A DNA stretch of 64,000 nucleotides from Palsa-504 sp963834685 (GTDB lineage: Bacteria; Actinomycetota; Actinomycetes; Streptosporangiales; Streptosporangiaceae), in the NCBI GenBank assembly GCA_963834685.1, contig CAWICW010000017.1:147332-211331 (forward strand), written 5' to 3'. This document shows, piece after piece, positions 24,492 through 33,553 of this stretch. The position numbers were made by a program, and so were the translations under genes. The notes beneath the pieces were generated by a model. That model was not told the origin of the DNA, made no database searches, and was given only the letters and a program-made list of their open reading frames with translations. Each line of letters opens with the position of its first letter. The stretch's first letter is position 1.

Positions 24492-25664
24492 TCAGGAGTT
24501 GTTCTGGGCGTACTCGCCGGCCAGGGCCAGCACCTCGTTGACGTACCAGGTCGCGTGGTTATAGGAGAAGATCGCCCCGGACAGCGTGGCGGTGCTCCCC
24601 CCGCCGGACGCGCACAGCAGGCGCGCGGCGGCCGGCACGGCGTCCAGCGGGTTCCAGATGTCCGGGGTGCCGGTCTGGCCGAACCCGTCGGTGCCCCACA
24701 TGGCCCAGGTGGAGGGGAGGAACTGCATAGGCCCCTGCGCTCCCGCGCTCGACGGGCCTTCGTTGGCGCCGTCACCGCTCTCGATCTCGCCGATCGCGGC
24801 CAGTACGGTCCAGGACAGGCCCGGGCAGTATTGCGCGGCCGAGGCCTTGAACAGGTCGATCCAGTTGGCCGGCACGCCCGTCGGGGCGTTCACCTCGACC
24901 GGCAGGCTGCCCGCCGCATTCAGGCTGTACGCCACCAGGTTCACGACCTTGCCGCCCTTGCCGATGATCACCTCGACCTGTGCCTTCAGCGAGGCGAGGT
25001 TGTCCCGCGGCGCGTTGATCAGGACGGCGAAGTTCTTGGCCAGCCCGAGCTGGGCGGACCGGGTCAGGTTCACGATCGCGTCGGCGCCGGGCACGCTGAG
25101 TTCGCTCGGCTCGCCGAACGGCACCTGCTCGAGGACCGCGGCCGAAACCGGATATGACTGCCCGGCGGTCAGGTGAAGCTTCTTGGCCGCGGCGGCGGTG
25201 CTGATGAGCTGGCCCTGGCTCAGGTCCGACCAGATCCTCGTTGAGGCCGCCGTGGCCAGCGGCGTCCAGGGCCGGAAAGCCTGCGGCGAGACGCCGAGCA
25301 CGTTGGCGCTATGCCCGTTGACCGTGACCTTCCCGCCGTCGACGGGCAGCACCGCCACCACGCCGCCCAGCTTGCTGATCTTGGCCAGCTGGGCCGGCGT
25401 GATCCCGCCGGGGACCGCGGCGATGAGGTCCGGAACGAACTGCTGCCGGGGCGCGGAGCCGGCCGATCCGGGGGAACCAGGGGGCCTGACAGTGGGCGAG
25501 GACCCCGGCCCGGAACTCGACGAGACGTGGGAGGAAGGCGTACCACCGGCCGGGGACGCCACCGCCGCATTAGCAGCCTGGACCGCGGATCCGGCTACAG
25601 CCGTGGACAACGCGGCCGTGGCGACCGCCACCAGGGCAACTCGGCGCAGGGAAAATGACAGCAC
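24492..25664 (-). CDS. Secreted lytic transglycosylase (SLT-like domain)
   Basis: About 390 residues. A basic, hydrophobic N-terminus (SLRRVALVAVATAALSTAVAG, split here: SLRRVALVAVA / TAALSTAVAG) with AXA-type sites is a likely signal peptide. A Ser/Pro-rich linker and a 200-residue middle region follow; the last 140 residues form the transglycosylase domain with the catalytic Glu in AAIGEIESG and QGPMQFLPSTWAMWG. It would cleave peptidoglycan outside the membrane. GTG 25664 is the best start but lacks a ribosome binding site; TATATC 13 bases upstream may be a -10 box of a nearly leaderless message. Confidence 0.82.
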   Translation of the reverse strand: MLSFSLRRVALVAVATAALSTAVAGSAVQAANAAVASPAGGTPSSHVSSSSGPGSSPTVRPPGSPGSAGSAPRQQFVPDLIAAVPGGITPAQLAKISKLGGVVAVLPVDGGKVTVNGHSANVLGVSPQAFRPWTPLATAASTRIWSDLSQGQLISTAAAAKKLHLTAGQSYPVSAAVLEQVPFGEPSELSVPGADAIVNLTRSAQLGLAKNFAVLINAPRDNLASLKAQVEVIIGKGGKVVNLVAYSLNAAGSLPVEVNAPTGVPANWIDLFKASAAQYCPGLSWTVLAAIGEIESGDGANEGPSSAGAQGPMQFLPSTWAMWGTDGFGQTGTPDIWNPLDAVPAAARLLCASGGGSTATLSGAIFSYNHATWYVNEVLALAGEYAQNNS

Positions 25665-25781
25665 AATGTATATGACGATATAAGGCCGCCCACGCCAACA
25701 GAAACCCTCGAAACGATTTCTTAAAGAGATCTTCAGCTTCGCTAAACGATCACCAGGATCGCCGCTATCAAGGAGAGGACC

Positions 25782-26597
25782 ATGCCGGACAGCCCGGAGC
25801 ACGTGCCGGTCATCGCGGTCGCGAGCGGGAAGGGAGGCGTCGGGAAGACGACGGTCGCGGTGAACCTCGCCCTGGCCCTGACCGCCCAGGGGCAGCGGAC
25901 GGGCCTGGTCGACGCCGACCTGTACGGGCCCGACGTACCGCGGATGATGGGCCTGCGACGGCGCGCCGAGGCGGGCCACGTCACACTGTTCGCCCGGCCC
26001 GGCGCACCCGATTCCCGTCTGCAGACGGTCACACAGCATGGGGTCCAGCTCGCTTCGACGGCCTTCCTGCTCGGGGAGAACCAGGGCCTGGGCATCACCG
26101 GCGGCATCGCCCAGTTGCTCACCCGCCGGCTGCTCGCCGACACCGAGTGGGGCGGCCTGGACTACCTGGTGGTGGATCTCCCGCCCGGCACGGCGGACAT
26201 CCAGCAGTTCGTCTTCGCGCTGTCCGGCCGCGCGCTGTACGTGCTGGTCGTGGTCACGCCGCAGGTCATCGCGCACCAGGATGCGCGCCGGCTGCTCGCC
26301 CATCTCACCCCGCGGCGCGGCGCGCCGCGGGCCAGGACCGAGGTGGCCGGGGTGGAGAACATGAGCGGCCAGGTCTGCCCCGGCTGCGGCCAGACCACTC
26401 CGCTGTTCCCGTCGGCTCCTGATGAGGACAGCATCTGGAGCCTGGTTCCGAAGCTGGCCAGCATCCCGTTCAGCTACCAGGCCGCGCGGGACGCCGACGA
26501 CGGGCGGCCGGTCATGGTCACCGGCGCCGTCCCGGAGCAGGTTGCCGCGTACCATCTGGTCGCCGAGCAGGTCCGCAAGCGGCTCGCGGACCTATGA
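25782..26597 (+). CDS. Mrp/NBP35 family ATP-binding protein
   Basis: A 271-residue P-loop ATPase behind AAGGAGAGGACC. It has the deviant Walker A SGKGGVGKTTVAVNLA, LVDADLYGPDVPRMMG, LVVDLPPGTAD and GVENMSGQVCPGCG with the CxxC that bridges an Fe-S cluster in dimers. It probably carries or inserts Fe-S clusters in the cytoplasm. There is no N-terminal DUF59 domain, so it is not the usual fused Mrp form. It diverges from the transglycosylase gene. Confidence 0.9.
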   Translation: MPDSPEHVPVIAVASGKGGVGKTTVAVNLALALTAQGQRTGLVDADLYGPDVPRMMGLRRRAEAGHVTLFARPGAPDSRLQTVTQHGVQLASTAFLLGENQGLGITGGIAQLLTRRLLADTEWGGLDYLVVDLPPGTADIQQFVFALSGRALYVLVVVTPQVIAHQDARRLLAHLTPRRGAPRARTEVAGVENMSGQVCPGCGQTTPLFPSAPDEDSIWSLVPKLASIPFSYQAARDADDGRPVMVTGAVPEQVAAYHLVAEQVRKRLADL

Positions 26598-26604
26598 GGG
26601 CGGA

Positions 26605-27101
26605 TCAGGCGATGGGGGCGAAACGAAGGTCGTGCGTCGCCCCGGGCGCGCAGAACGCCAGCATGCGCTCGGCTTCCCTCCTCACCTGAGCGCGTTCTCG
26701 GGTCGACCCGAATATCTCGATGGTGAGGGTGGCCGCGCTCTTGGTCCGGGCCAGCCGCCACATCCCGGCCACGAACCCGTCGATCAGGACCGAGCCGGGG
26801 AAGATGCCGTTGATGGTGTAGAACCGCTTCAGCGCCTGCGCGAGCGCGGCCGGCGGACGCTCCGGTCGGTGATCTGCACGGCCAGGTCATCGGGCCGGAA
26901 TCCGCCCAGCCGGGACCACAGGCCGTAGTAGGGCGGGAACGGCGCCTGGGCCTGCAGTCCGATCAGGTGCTCGATGGTCGCGACCACCGCGGCCCGGCGG
27001 TGGCCGGCCTCCTCGGGCAGGTCAACCCGGTCGAGCAGCAGCTGTCGGCTGAGCAGGGCCCGGTTGAGCTCTCGCTGGCTCAGCACCGCCTGACTGCTCA
27101 C
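26605..27101 (-). pseudogene. Internally deleted winged-helix DNA-binding (HTH_42/AlkZ-like) gene
   Basis: The first 80 codons from ATG 27101 match the N-terminus of HTH_42-type proteins (LNRALLSRQLLLDRVDLP, ATIEHLIGLQAQAPFPPYYG). Near 26850 the reading frame changes, and the second frame, running to TGA at 26605, matches the family's C-terminus (INGIFPGSVLIDGFVAGMWR, ERMLAFCAPGATHDLRFAPI). The middle 200 or so residues of the roughly 350-residue family are missing, and the joint is out of frame, so it cannot make a working protein. Full-length relatives are DNA-glycosylase-like proteins. Confidence 0.82.
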
Positions 27102-27175
27102 CGCTGGAAGGGTAGCAGCGGCACGGTTAATGCCGAATGTACGGCAGTGACGACGCGGAAGGCTACGCTCTTGCT

Positions 27176-27883
27176 ATGAACCAGGAGGCAAGCCCCGGCC
27201 CCGCCAACGCCGCGTCCCGTGGGGCCGGGCGGCCACCGAGGAAACAACCCGCCAGACCGTCGCTGGGCGGCGGCGCCCCGGCCCAGGACCGTGAGCTGCG
27301 CGCCCAGGGCCGGGAGACCGTCCGCCGGCTGCTCGAGGCGGGCATGATCGAGTTCGAGAACCGGGGCTTTCACGGCGTGCGCGTCGACGATGTGGTCCGC
27401 CGGGCCGGCATCTCGCACGGCACGTTCTACCTGTACTTCTCCAACAAGGAAGACCTGTTCAAGGCCTTGTTGAAGGACGCCCTGCACGACATGGAGATCG
27501 TAGCCGGGGACTTCCCGGTGGTCACCAGCGACGAAACCGGGCTGTCCGTGCTGCGCCAGTGGGTCAGGAAGTTCTTCCGGGCCTACGCGGCGCACGCCAC
27601 CGTGATCCGCATCCTCAGCCAGGCCGACCTGGTGCCGGAGGAGGTGTTCGGCGACGGGCTGCAGCTGTTCTTCAGCATCGCGGAGTCCATGACTACCGGC
27701 ATGACCGCCGCCGCGCAGGCCGCCGGACGGCACCAGGAGCGCGCCGAGCTGACCGCGGTGGCCTGCCTGATGATGCTCGAGCGGGTGAACTACCTGATCA
27801 GCGCCGAGGTCCAGCTGCCAGAAGAGGAGATGGCCGACCGGATCGCGGACATCATGTTCGCCGCGTTCGGGCTGAGCGCCTGA
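27176..27883 (+). CDS. TetR/AcrR family transcriptional regulator
   Basis: A 235-residue protein. After about 35 Pro/Ala/Arg-rich residues comes the helix-turn-helix: RRLLEAGMIEFENRGFHGVR and DDVVRRAGISHGTFYLYFSN. The C-terminal ligand domain contains several hydrophobic helices. ATG 27176 is preferred; an in-frame ATG at 27137 is next to an inverted repeat (CGGCA/TGCCG, 27119-27135) that could be its operator. It diverges from the broken winged-helix gene, so its original target may have decayed. Confidence 0.85.
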   Translation: MNQEASPGPANAASRGAGRPPRKQPARPSLGGGAPAQDRELRAQGRETVRRLLEAGMIEFENRGFHGVRVDDVVRRAGISHGTFYLYFSNKEDLFKALLKDALHDMEIVAGDFPVVTSDETGLSVLRQWVRKFFRAYAAHATVIRILSQADLVPEEVFGDGLQLFFSIAESMTTGMTAAAQAAGRHQERAELTAVACLMMLERVNYLISAEVQLPEEEMADRIADIMFAAFGLSA

Positions 27884-27892
27884 GCAGTTTTC

Positions 27893-27943
27893 ATGATCGT
27901 GGCCAGAATTGGTCGCTATTTGGCCCGTACTGGCCACGATCAT
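27893..27943. terminator. Long inverted repeat between convergent TetR and folP2 genes
   Basis: Arms ATGATCGTGGCCAG (27893-27906) and CTGGCCACGATCAT (27930-27943) match perfectly over 14 bp around a 23-base loop. The location between two convergent stops suits a two-way terminator. The arms' shape also resembles a dispersed repeat, so other copies may exist in the genome. Confidence 0.75.
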
Positions 27944-28008
27944 AAAGCGTGTCGCAGCTGTGACGGGTGAGGAGCGGGAAGAGCGCGGGAAGAGTCGGCC
28001 AAGCGGGG

Positions 28009-28884
28009 TTAGTCCGCTGCTTGCATCTCGGCCACGGCGGTGAGGGCGGCGCGGGCGGCCGGGACGTTGTGCACGCGGAACACGCGGGCGCCGAGCCAGG
28101 CGCAGATGGCGAGAGTGGCGATCGTGCCCTCGGCGCGCTGGTCGACCGGCAGGGCGCCGAAAATGCCCAGCGCCTCGCCGATGAAGTCCTTGTCGGCGAC
28201 CGCGACGAGTACCGGCCAGCCGGTGCCGGTCAGCTCGCCCAGGCGCCGGGTGATCTCGAGCGATTGCCACGTGTTCTTGCCGAAGTCGTGGGCGGGATCC
28301 ACGAGGATGGCGGACGGGCTGACCCCTGATACCACGGCCCGTTCGGCATAATCCGTGACGTAGGCGGTCAGCTCGCGCACGACGTCGCGGTACGCGGGCC
28401 GGTGCGGGCGGGTGCGGGGCGGCAGGCCGCCAGCGTGTGAGCAGACCAGCCCGATACGGTGCCGGGCCGCCACCTCGGCGAGCCGGGGATCGACACCGCC
28501 CCAGGCATCGTTGAGCAGGTCGGCGCCCGCCTGGGCGACCACCTCGCCCACCTCGCGGCGCCAGGTGTCGACGCTGATCACAACGTCCGGATGTCGCTCG
28601 CGCACCGCCGCGACCAGGCCCGCCACCCGGTCGATCTCCGCGGCCGGGCTCACCTCGTCGCCCGGTCCGGCCTTCACCCCGCCGATGTCGACGATTTCGG
28701 CCCCGTCGGCCACCGCCTGGCTGGCCGCGTCCAGCGCGGCGCCGAACTCCCGGGTGGTCCCGCGGTCGAAGAACGAATCGGGCGTCCGGTTGACCACGGC
28801 CATGATCCCGAACGAGCCGTGGTTCCACTCCCGGGTGCCCAGCCGGAGGGTCCGGGGGGGTTCGGCGGGGCGGGGGTATCCCAC
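28009..28884 (-). CDS. folP2: FolP2-type dihydropteroate synthase homologue
   Basis: A 291-residue TIM barrel related to dihydropteroate synthase. Instead of the canonical NVTPDSFSDGG it has NRTPDSFFDRG, followed by VDIGGVKAGPGDEV, SVDTWRREV, LNDAWGGVDPRL and VDPAHDFGKNTW. These are features of the mycobacterial FolP2 branch (Rv1207 type), for which DHPS activity was not found when tested, so the folate role is doubtful. A true folP1 should be elsewhere. It diverges from guaB1 with a 44-base spacer. Confidence 0.85.
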   Translation of the reverse strand: MGYPRPAEPPRTLRLGTREWNHGSFGIMAVVNRTPDSFFDRGTTREFGAALDAASQAVADGAEIVDIGGVKAGPGDEVSPAAEIDRVAGLVAAVRERHPDVVISVDTWRREVGEVVAQAGADLLNDAWGGVDPRLAEVAARHRIGLVCSHAGGLPPRTRPHRPAYRDVVRELTAYVTDYAERAVVSGVSPSAILVDPAHDFGKNTWQSLEITRRLGELTGTGWPVLVAVADKDFIGEALGIFGALPVDQRAEGTIATLAICAWLGARVFRVHNVPAARAALTAVAEMQAAD

Positions 28885-28928
28885 CGCAGGAGGCTATAGC
28901 ACCCGCGTGGTTCGGGAAGAATCTCTAC

Positions 28929-30365
28929 GTGCGATTTCTCAACGGGACGGCCCCCGAGCATGACCTGACCTACAGCGACGTCTTCATGGTGCCGAGCCGG
29001 TCGGCCATCGGCTCCCGGCTCGACGTGAACCTGGGCACCACGGACGGCAGCGGCGCCACCATCCCCATCGTGACGGCCAACATGACCGCGGTCTCCGGGC
29101 GGCGGATGGCCGAGACCGTCGCGCGGCGCGGCGGCCTGGCCATCTTGCCCCAGGACATCCCGGCCGACGTGGTGGCCGACGTCATCACCTGGGTCAAGTC
29201 CAGGGATCTGGTGGTGGAAACGGCACTGACCCTCGCGCCGACCGACACCGCGGGCGACGCGCTGAGCCTGCTGCCCAAGCGAGCGCACAATGCGGTGGTG
29301 GTGATCGAGGACGGGCGCCCGGTGGGCGTGGCCACCGAGGCCGACTGCCTGGGCGTGGACCGGTTCACCCAGCTGAGCCACGTAATGTCGGCCGATCCGT
29401 TCACGCTGCCCGCCGGGACCCCGCCCGAGCAGGCGTTCTCCCTGCTGCACGAGGGACGGCACCGGCTGGCGCCCGTGGTGGACGGCGCCGGCCGCTGCCT
29501 GGGCATCATGACACGGACCGGGGCGCTGCGCGCGACGCTGTACTCCCCCGCCGTGGACACCGCGGGCCGGCTGCGGGTCGGCGCCGCCCTCGGTGTCAAC
29601 GGTGACGTCGCGGCCAAGGCCAAGCTGCTGCTCAACGCGGAGGCCGACGTGCTGGTGGTGGACACCGCGCACGGGCACCAGGAGAAGATGATCTGCGCGC
29701 TGAAGGCGGTCCGTGACCTGGCGCCCGCGGTTCCGGTGGTGGCGGGCAACGTGGTCACCGCGGCCGGGGTCGCCGACCTGGTGGCGGCGGGAGCGGACAT
29801 CGTGAAGGTCGGCGTGGGGCCGGGCGCGATGTGCACGACCCGGATGATGACCGGGGTGGGCCGGCCGCAGTTCTCCGCGGTGCTGGAGTGTACCGAGCAG
29901 GCCCGGCGGCTCGGTGCGTCCGTCTGGGCCGACGGCGGGGTCCGGCACCCGCGGGACGTGGCGCTGGCGCTGGCCGCGGGCGCCTCGAACGTGATGATCG
30001 GGTCCTGGTTCGCGGGGACCTACGAGTCCCCCGGCGACACGTTCCGGTCCGCCGAGGGGCGGCTGTACAAGGAAAGCTTCGGGATGGCCTCGGCGCGGGC
30101 GGTGCGGCTGCGTTCGGCCAGCGACTCCCCGTTCGAGCGGGCCCGCAAGGAGCTGTTCGAGGAGGGCATCTCCTCGGCGCGGATGTACCTGGACCCGGTG
30201 CGGCCCGGGGTGGAGGACCTGATCGACATGATCGTGGCCGGGCTGCGGTCCTCGTGCAGCTACGCCGGGGCGCGGGACCTGGCCGAGTTCGCCGACCGGG
30301 CCGTGGTGGGCGTGCAGAGCGCGTCCGGCTACAGCGAGGGCATGCCTGTCCCCACGAGTTGGTAG
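28929..30365 (+). CDS. guaB1: GuaB1 family IMP dehydrogenase-related protein
   Basis: A 478-residue protein: IMPDH/GMPR barrel interrupted by two CBS domains (residues about 100-210). The N-terminus LTYSDVFMVPSRS, DTAHGHQEKMI, the catalytic loop VGVGPGAMCTTRMMTGVG (Cys present), and WADGGVRHPRD are visible. It is the actinobacterial IMPDH-related class rather than GuaB2; mycobacterial GuaB1 has been reported to act as GMP reductase. GTG at 28929 follows GGAAGA. It is the first gene rightward from the folP2/guaB1 divergent region. Confidence 0.9.
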   Translation: MRFLNGTAPEHDLTYSDVFMVPSRSAIGSRLDVNLGTTDGSGATIPIVTANMTAVSGRRMAETVARRGGLAILPQDIPADVVADVITWVKSRDLVVETALTLAPTDTAGDALSLLPKRAHNAVVVIEDGRPVGVATEADCLGVDRFTQLSHVMSADPFTLPAGTPPEQAFSLLHEGRHRLAPVVDGAGRCLGIMTRTGALRATLYSPAVDTAGRLRVGAALGVNGDVAAKAKLLLNAEADVLVVDTAHGHQEKMICALKAVRDLAPAVPVVAGNVVTAAGVADLVAAGADIVKVGVGPGAMCTTRMMTGVGRPQFSAVLECTEQARRLGASVWADGGVRHPRDVALALAAGASNVMIGSWFAGTYESPGDTFRSAEGRLYKESFGMASARAVRLRSASDSPFERARKELFEEGISSARMYLDPVRPGVEDLIDMIVAGLRSSCSYAGARDLAEFADRAVVGVQSASGYSEGMPVPTSW

Positions 30366-30443
30366 CCGGGCGGTCCGCGGGGGCCGACGGCCCCCCGGTC
30401 GCCCGGCACTACGGTCGGTACCGCAGCGGGTATGCGGGGGGTT

Positions 30444-30465
30444 CCAGGGGGGTCGTCCCCCCTGG
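30444..30465. terminator. Hairpin terminator between guaB1 and DUF3145 gene
   Basis: CCAGGGGGG (30444-30452), loop TCGT, CCCCCCTGG (30457-30465): a perfect 9-bp stem. A second CCCCCCTGG at 30476 can pair instead with the first arm. It sits between convergent stops and probably ends transcription both ways. Confidence 0.8.
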
Positions 30466-30485
30466 GGGATAACAGCCCCCCTGGT

Positions 30486-30980
30486 TTACATTGCACTGAG
30501 CCAGCGGACGGGGGCACCGTCGGCGGCGCGGCGGAACGGCTCTAGCTCGTTGTCCCAGGCCGTGCCCAGCAGCCGGCCGACCTCGTCCTCCAGCGACGCG
30601 AGACCCGCCTGCAGGGCCAGCGTCATGGCGGCGCGGAGCCGGTTCTCCGGCACCACGATGTCGCCATTGGCCGCGGTCACGGCGGTGAAGGTGCCGAGCT
30701 CGGGCGTGTAGCAGTGCCGGACGCCGTCACAGCCGGGCGAGCTGTCCTCGGTCACCTCGAACCTGAGCCGGTTCCACCCGGCCAGCTCGGACGCGATCGC
30801 TCCCGCTGTGCCTGGCCGCGCGTGCCAGGTGAGCTCGGCCCGCAGCGACCCCGGGGAAGCCGGCTGGCTGACCCAGGGCATGGTAACGGACACCCCCACT
30901 ATTCGCGCAACTGCCCACTCGATGTGCGAGCAGAGCGCCGGGGGCGCGGAATGAACGTACAGAACACCTTGCGCGGACAC
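30486..30980 (-). CDS. DUF3145 domain-containing protein
   Basis: A 164-residue protein starting at GTG 30980 behind AGGAGGCAC. It has the highly conserved opening GVLYVHSAPPALCSHIEWAV and YTPELGTFTAVTAANGDIVV of the actinobacterial DUF3145 family, whose function is unknown. No membrane helix or signal peptide is seen. The start lies 41 bases after the stop of lnt, so the two may share a transcript. Confidence 0.92.
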   Translation of the reverse strand: MSAQGVLYVHSAPPALCSHIEWAVARIVGVSVTMPWVSQPASPGSLRAELTWHARPGTAGAIASELAGWNRLRFEVTEDSSPGCDGVRHCYTPELGTFTAVTAANGDIVVPENRLRAAMTLALQAGLASLEDEVGRLLGTAWDNELEPFRRAADGAPVRWLSAM

Positions 30981-31021
30981 CGTGCCTCCTAAGACGAAGT
31001 TCGCCTTCCCCAGCGGCCTCG

Positions 31022-32689
31022 TCAACGTGGCACGGACTGCCCTACATATTGTGCCTCATGTCCGCCGCCAGCACCAGCTCTCCGGCCAGGAAGACCACGT
31101 GAATTCGCAAACATGACCAGCGCCGCGGCCACGACGACGGCCAGCGCGGCCCAGGGCACGTAGTCGCCGAGCCGGTCATAGATGGTCCGGGCCGAGGCCG
31201 CGGGCAGCCCCAGCCGGACGGTGACGACGCCGTGCTCGTCCTGGCCCATCCAGGCCAGTAGCCGACCCCGGGCGTCGTAGGCCACCGTGTCGCCGGTCAG
31301 CGCGGCCTGGACCACCGGCCGGCCGGTTTCGGCCGCGCGCACCGCGCCGAGCGAGGCGTGCTGGTCCGGTCCCCAGGTGCCCTGGAAGGTGGGGGTCGCC
31401 GACTGGTACACGATCAGCTGGGCGCCCAGGTCGGTGTCGACCCGGGCCATGTCGGGGAACGCGGACTCGAAGCAGATCAGCACGCCGATCGGCAGCGGGC
31501 GGCCTTCCCGGTCCGTCGCGTATAGCAGGTGCGCGCCGGGGCCGGGGACCATATTCGACGACGCCGCCTTGCTGATCTTGGTGAGCCAGCCAAGCTGCTG
31601 CCGGAACGGTATGTACTCACCGAACGGGACCAGCCGGGTCTTGACGTAGATCCCCTTGATCCCGGCGGGGCTGACCAGGACCGACCACTTCTCATGGCCC
31701 TTGCCGGGGACCGTGGTGTCCTGGTTGACCAGGAGGTCGGCCCCGTCGGCCGCGGACAGCGCCTCGAACTGGCGCAACGTGGCGGCGTACTTGGGCTCGG
31801 TGAGGTCGACCCCGATGCTGCTCTCGCCCCAGACGATCAGGTCGGGCTTGACCCCGGCCAGCCGGCCGGACCGGCTGAGCTCGGCGGTCAGAGTCTGCGA
31901 CGCGTGCGCGCGCAGGCTCGCGTTGCTGATCATGCCGGGCTGCACCATGGCGATCGTGACCTGCCGGACCACGGGATTGGGCGGGGTGAGCGCGAACGCC
32001 AGCGGCCCGGCGAAAACGCTGGCCAGCCCGGCGGCCACGCCCAGGACGGCCAGCCCCCACCGCCAGGAGGCCCCGGGCAGGACGGCCGCGCCAATCCGCG
32101 GCAGGGACGTCAGCAGGAGCACGATGGCCACGTTGGCCAGCACCAGCACGAAGCTGATCAGCCAGACTCCGCCGACCGCGGCGAGGGCCAGGATCGCGGG
32201 ATGCTGCCACTGGCTGACGCCGAACACGGCCCACGGGCCGCCCAGGGCTTGCCAGGATCGCAGCCACTCGGTGAGCAGCCAGCAGCTGGGCACCACCACC
32301 AGCGCGGCCAGCGCCCGCGGCCAGCTCAGCGGAGGCCGCAGCAGCTTCTGCGTGGCCACCCCGAAGGGCACCCACAGTACGCCGAACGCCGCGCCGACCA
32401 GCAGCACGGCGGGCCCGATCTCCGGTGCCATCCAGTACAAGGCCGCGATCAGGTAGCCGGCCCCCAGCCACCAGGCGCGCACCCCGCCCTCGCGCGCGGT
32501 CGGCGACCTGACGATGAGCACCAGCCCCGGGACCAGCCCGAACCAGGCCAGGAACTCCAGGTTGACATCGGGGAAGGTGAGCACGAGCAGCGCGCCGCAG
32601 AGCAGCATCGCCCCCCGGACCGACCAGATCCACCTCACCGGCTTCACCAGCGCGCTGCGCACTCCCACGTTCTTATTGTCGGCCATCAT
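31022..32689 (-). CDS. lnt: Apolipoprotein N-acyltransferase
   Basis: A 555-residue membrane enzyme that adds the third acyl chain to lipoproteins. About seven hydrophobic helices lie in residues 25-240, followed by the nitrilase-like domain with the catalytic triad: Glu in VWGESSIGVD, Lys in VKTRLVPFGEY and Cys in VLICFESAFPD. One more helix is near the C-terminus (WAALAVVVAAALVMFA). It follows the HAD phosphatase gene by 30 bases. ATG 32686 is an alternative start. Confidence 0.92.
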   Translation of the reverse strand: MMADNKNVGVRSALVKPVRWIWSVRGAMLLCGALLVLTFPDVNLEFLAWFGLVPGLVLIVRSPTAREGGVRAWWLGAGYLIAALYWMAPEIGPAVLLVGAAFGVLWVPFGVATQKLLRPPLSWPRALAALVVVPSCWLLTEWLRSWQALGGPWAVFGVSQWQHPAILALAAVGGVWLISFVLVLANVAIVLLLTSLPRIGAAVLPGASWRWGLAVLGVAAGLASVFAGPLAFALTPPNPVVRQVTIAMVQPGMISNASLRAHASQTLTAELSRSGRLAGVKPDLIVWGESSIGVDLTEPKYAATLRQFEALSAADGADLLVNQDTTVPGKGHEKWSVLVSPAGIKGIYVKTRLVPFGEYIPFRQQLGWLTKISKAASSNMVPGPGAHLLYATDREGRPLPIGVLICFESAFPDMARVDTDLGAQLIVYQSATPTFQGTWGPDQHASLGAVRAAETGRPVVQAALTGDTVAYDARGRLLAWMGQDEHGVVTVRLGLPAASARTIYDRLGDYVPWAALAVVVAAALVMFANSRGLPGRRAGAGGGHEAQYVGQSVPR

Positions 32690-32719
32690 CTTGCGGCCCG
32701 GAGATCTGGGCGGTGGCCG

Positions 32720-33379
32720 CTAACTTGCAGCCAGCGCCGCCACGGCGTCCACGGTCAGTCCGGCCAGGCTGGGCAGGACGAGGCCGGCCTGGGCGAGCAC
32801 GTCCGGGTCCGGCGGGTACCGCGGCTGCGGGATCGCGATGACCCGCAGGCCCGCGGCGGCGGCCGAGCGGAGCCCGTTCGAGGAGTCCTCCACCGCCGCG
32901 CAATCCGGCGGCGGGCAGCCCAGCGCGGCGGTCACGGCCAGGTAGATGTCCGGGGCCGGCTTGCCGTGCGCCACCTGCTCGGTCGACATCACCACCGAGA
33001 AGCACGAGCGCAGGCCGGCGGACTTGAGCACGGTCTCGATCAGCACCGCGGGGGCCGAACTCGCCACGGCCAGCGGCCAGCGCGCGGCGACCCGGTGCAC
33101 CGCGTCCACCGCGCCGTTCATGAGCGGCACGTGCTCGGTGTAACGGGCGGTCATCCGGTCGATGACCTCGCTCGCGACCTGGCCGGGAGGCAGGCCGACG
33201 CCGAGGTCCTCGCTCAGGTACCTGGCCCATTCCGGCGTGCTCATGCCCATGAGCTGACGCTGCGCGTCCGGGGCCCAGTGCCCGCCCCGTTCGGCGACCA
33301 GGCCTCGGCGGACCTGCTCCCAGACCGGCTCGGAGTCGACCAGCACCCCGTCCAGGTCGAACACGACGGCCTCGATCAC
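32720..33379 (-). CDS. HAD-superfamily hydrolase (beta-phosphoglucomutase-like)
   Basis: A 219-residue protein with all HAD motifs: DLDGVLVDSEP, VASSAP, the Lys in HGKPAPDIY, and EDSSNGLRSA. The cap is the helical type of beta-phosphoglucomutase and phosphoglycolate phosphatase relatives. It removes or moves phosphate on a small sugar phosphate; the substrate is unknown. It is probably the first gene of an operon with lnt, and diverges from the GH15 gene. Confidence 0.9.
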   Translation of the reverse strand: MIEAVVFDLDGVLVDSEPVWEQVRRGLVAERGGHWAPDAQRQLMGMSTPEWARYLSEDLGVGLPPGQVASEVIDRMTARYTEHVPLMNGAVDAVHRVAARWPLAVASSAPAVLIETVLKSAGLRSCFSVVMSTEQVAHGKPAPDIYLAVTAALGCPPPDCAAVEDSSNGLRSAAAAGLRVIAIPQPRYPPDPDVLAQAGLVLPSLAGLTVDAVAALAAS

Positions 33380-33480
33380 GATGACTCATTATCGTGGATC
33401 GCTACCTCCCATATCGAGGGCTTGATCAAATCAACTAGCCCGCCGGGTCAGCGCATCAGGGGCCAGGCCTGCGGCCAGGG

Positions 33481-33497
33481 TCACCCATGCGGGGTGA
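33481..33497. promoter_or_regulatory. Shared palindrome, site 1 (before GH15 gene)
   Basis: TCACCC-ATGCG-GGGTGA: a perfect 6-bp inverted repeat with a five-base spacer, centred 65 bases before the GTG of the GH15 gene and about 110 bases from the HAD gene start. A possible -10 (TATAAG) is at 33540, so the palindrome would lie in the activator region. The same arms and spacer recur at 46411, 49854, 54888 and 57793. Confidence 0.7.
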
Positions 33498-33553
33498 TTT
33501 GGTGCGTTAGACCGGGTTTTTATGATTGCGTTACCTACCTATAAGAGTCCGGG

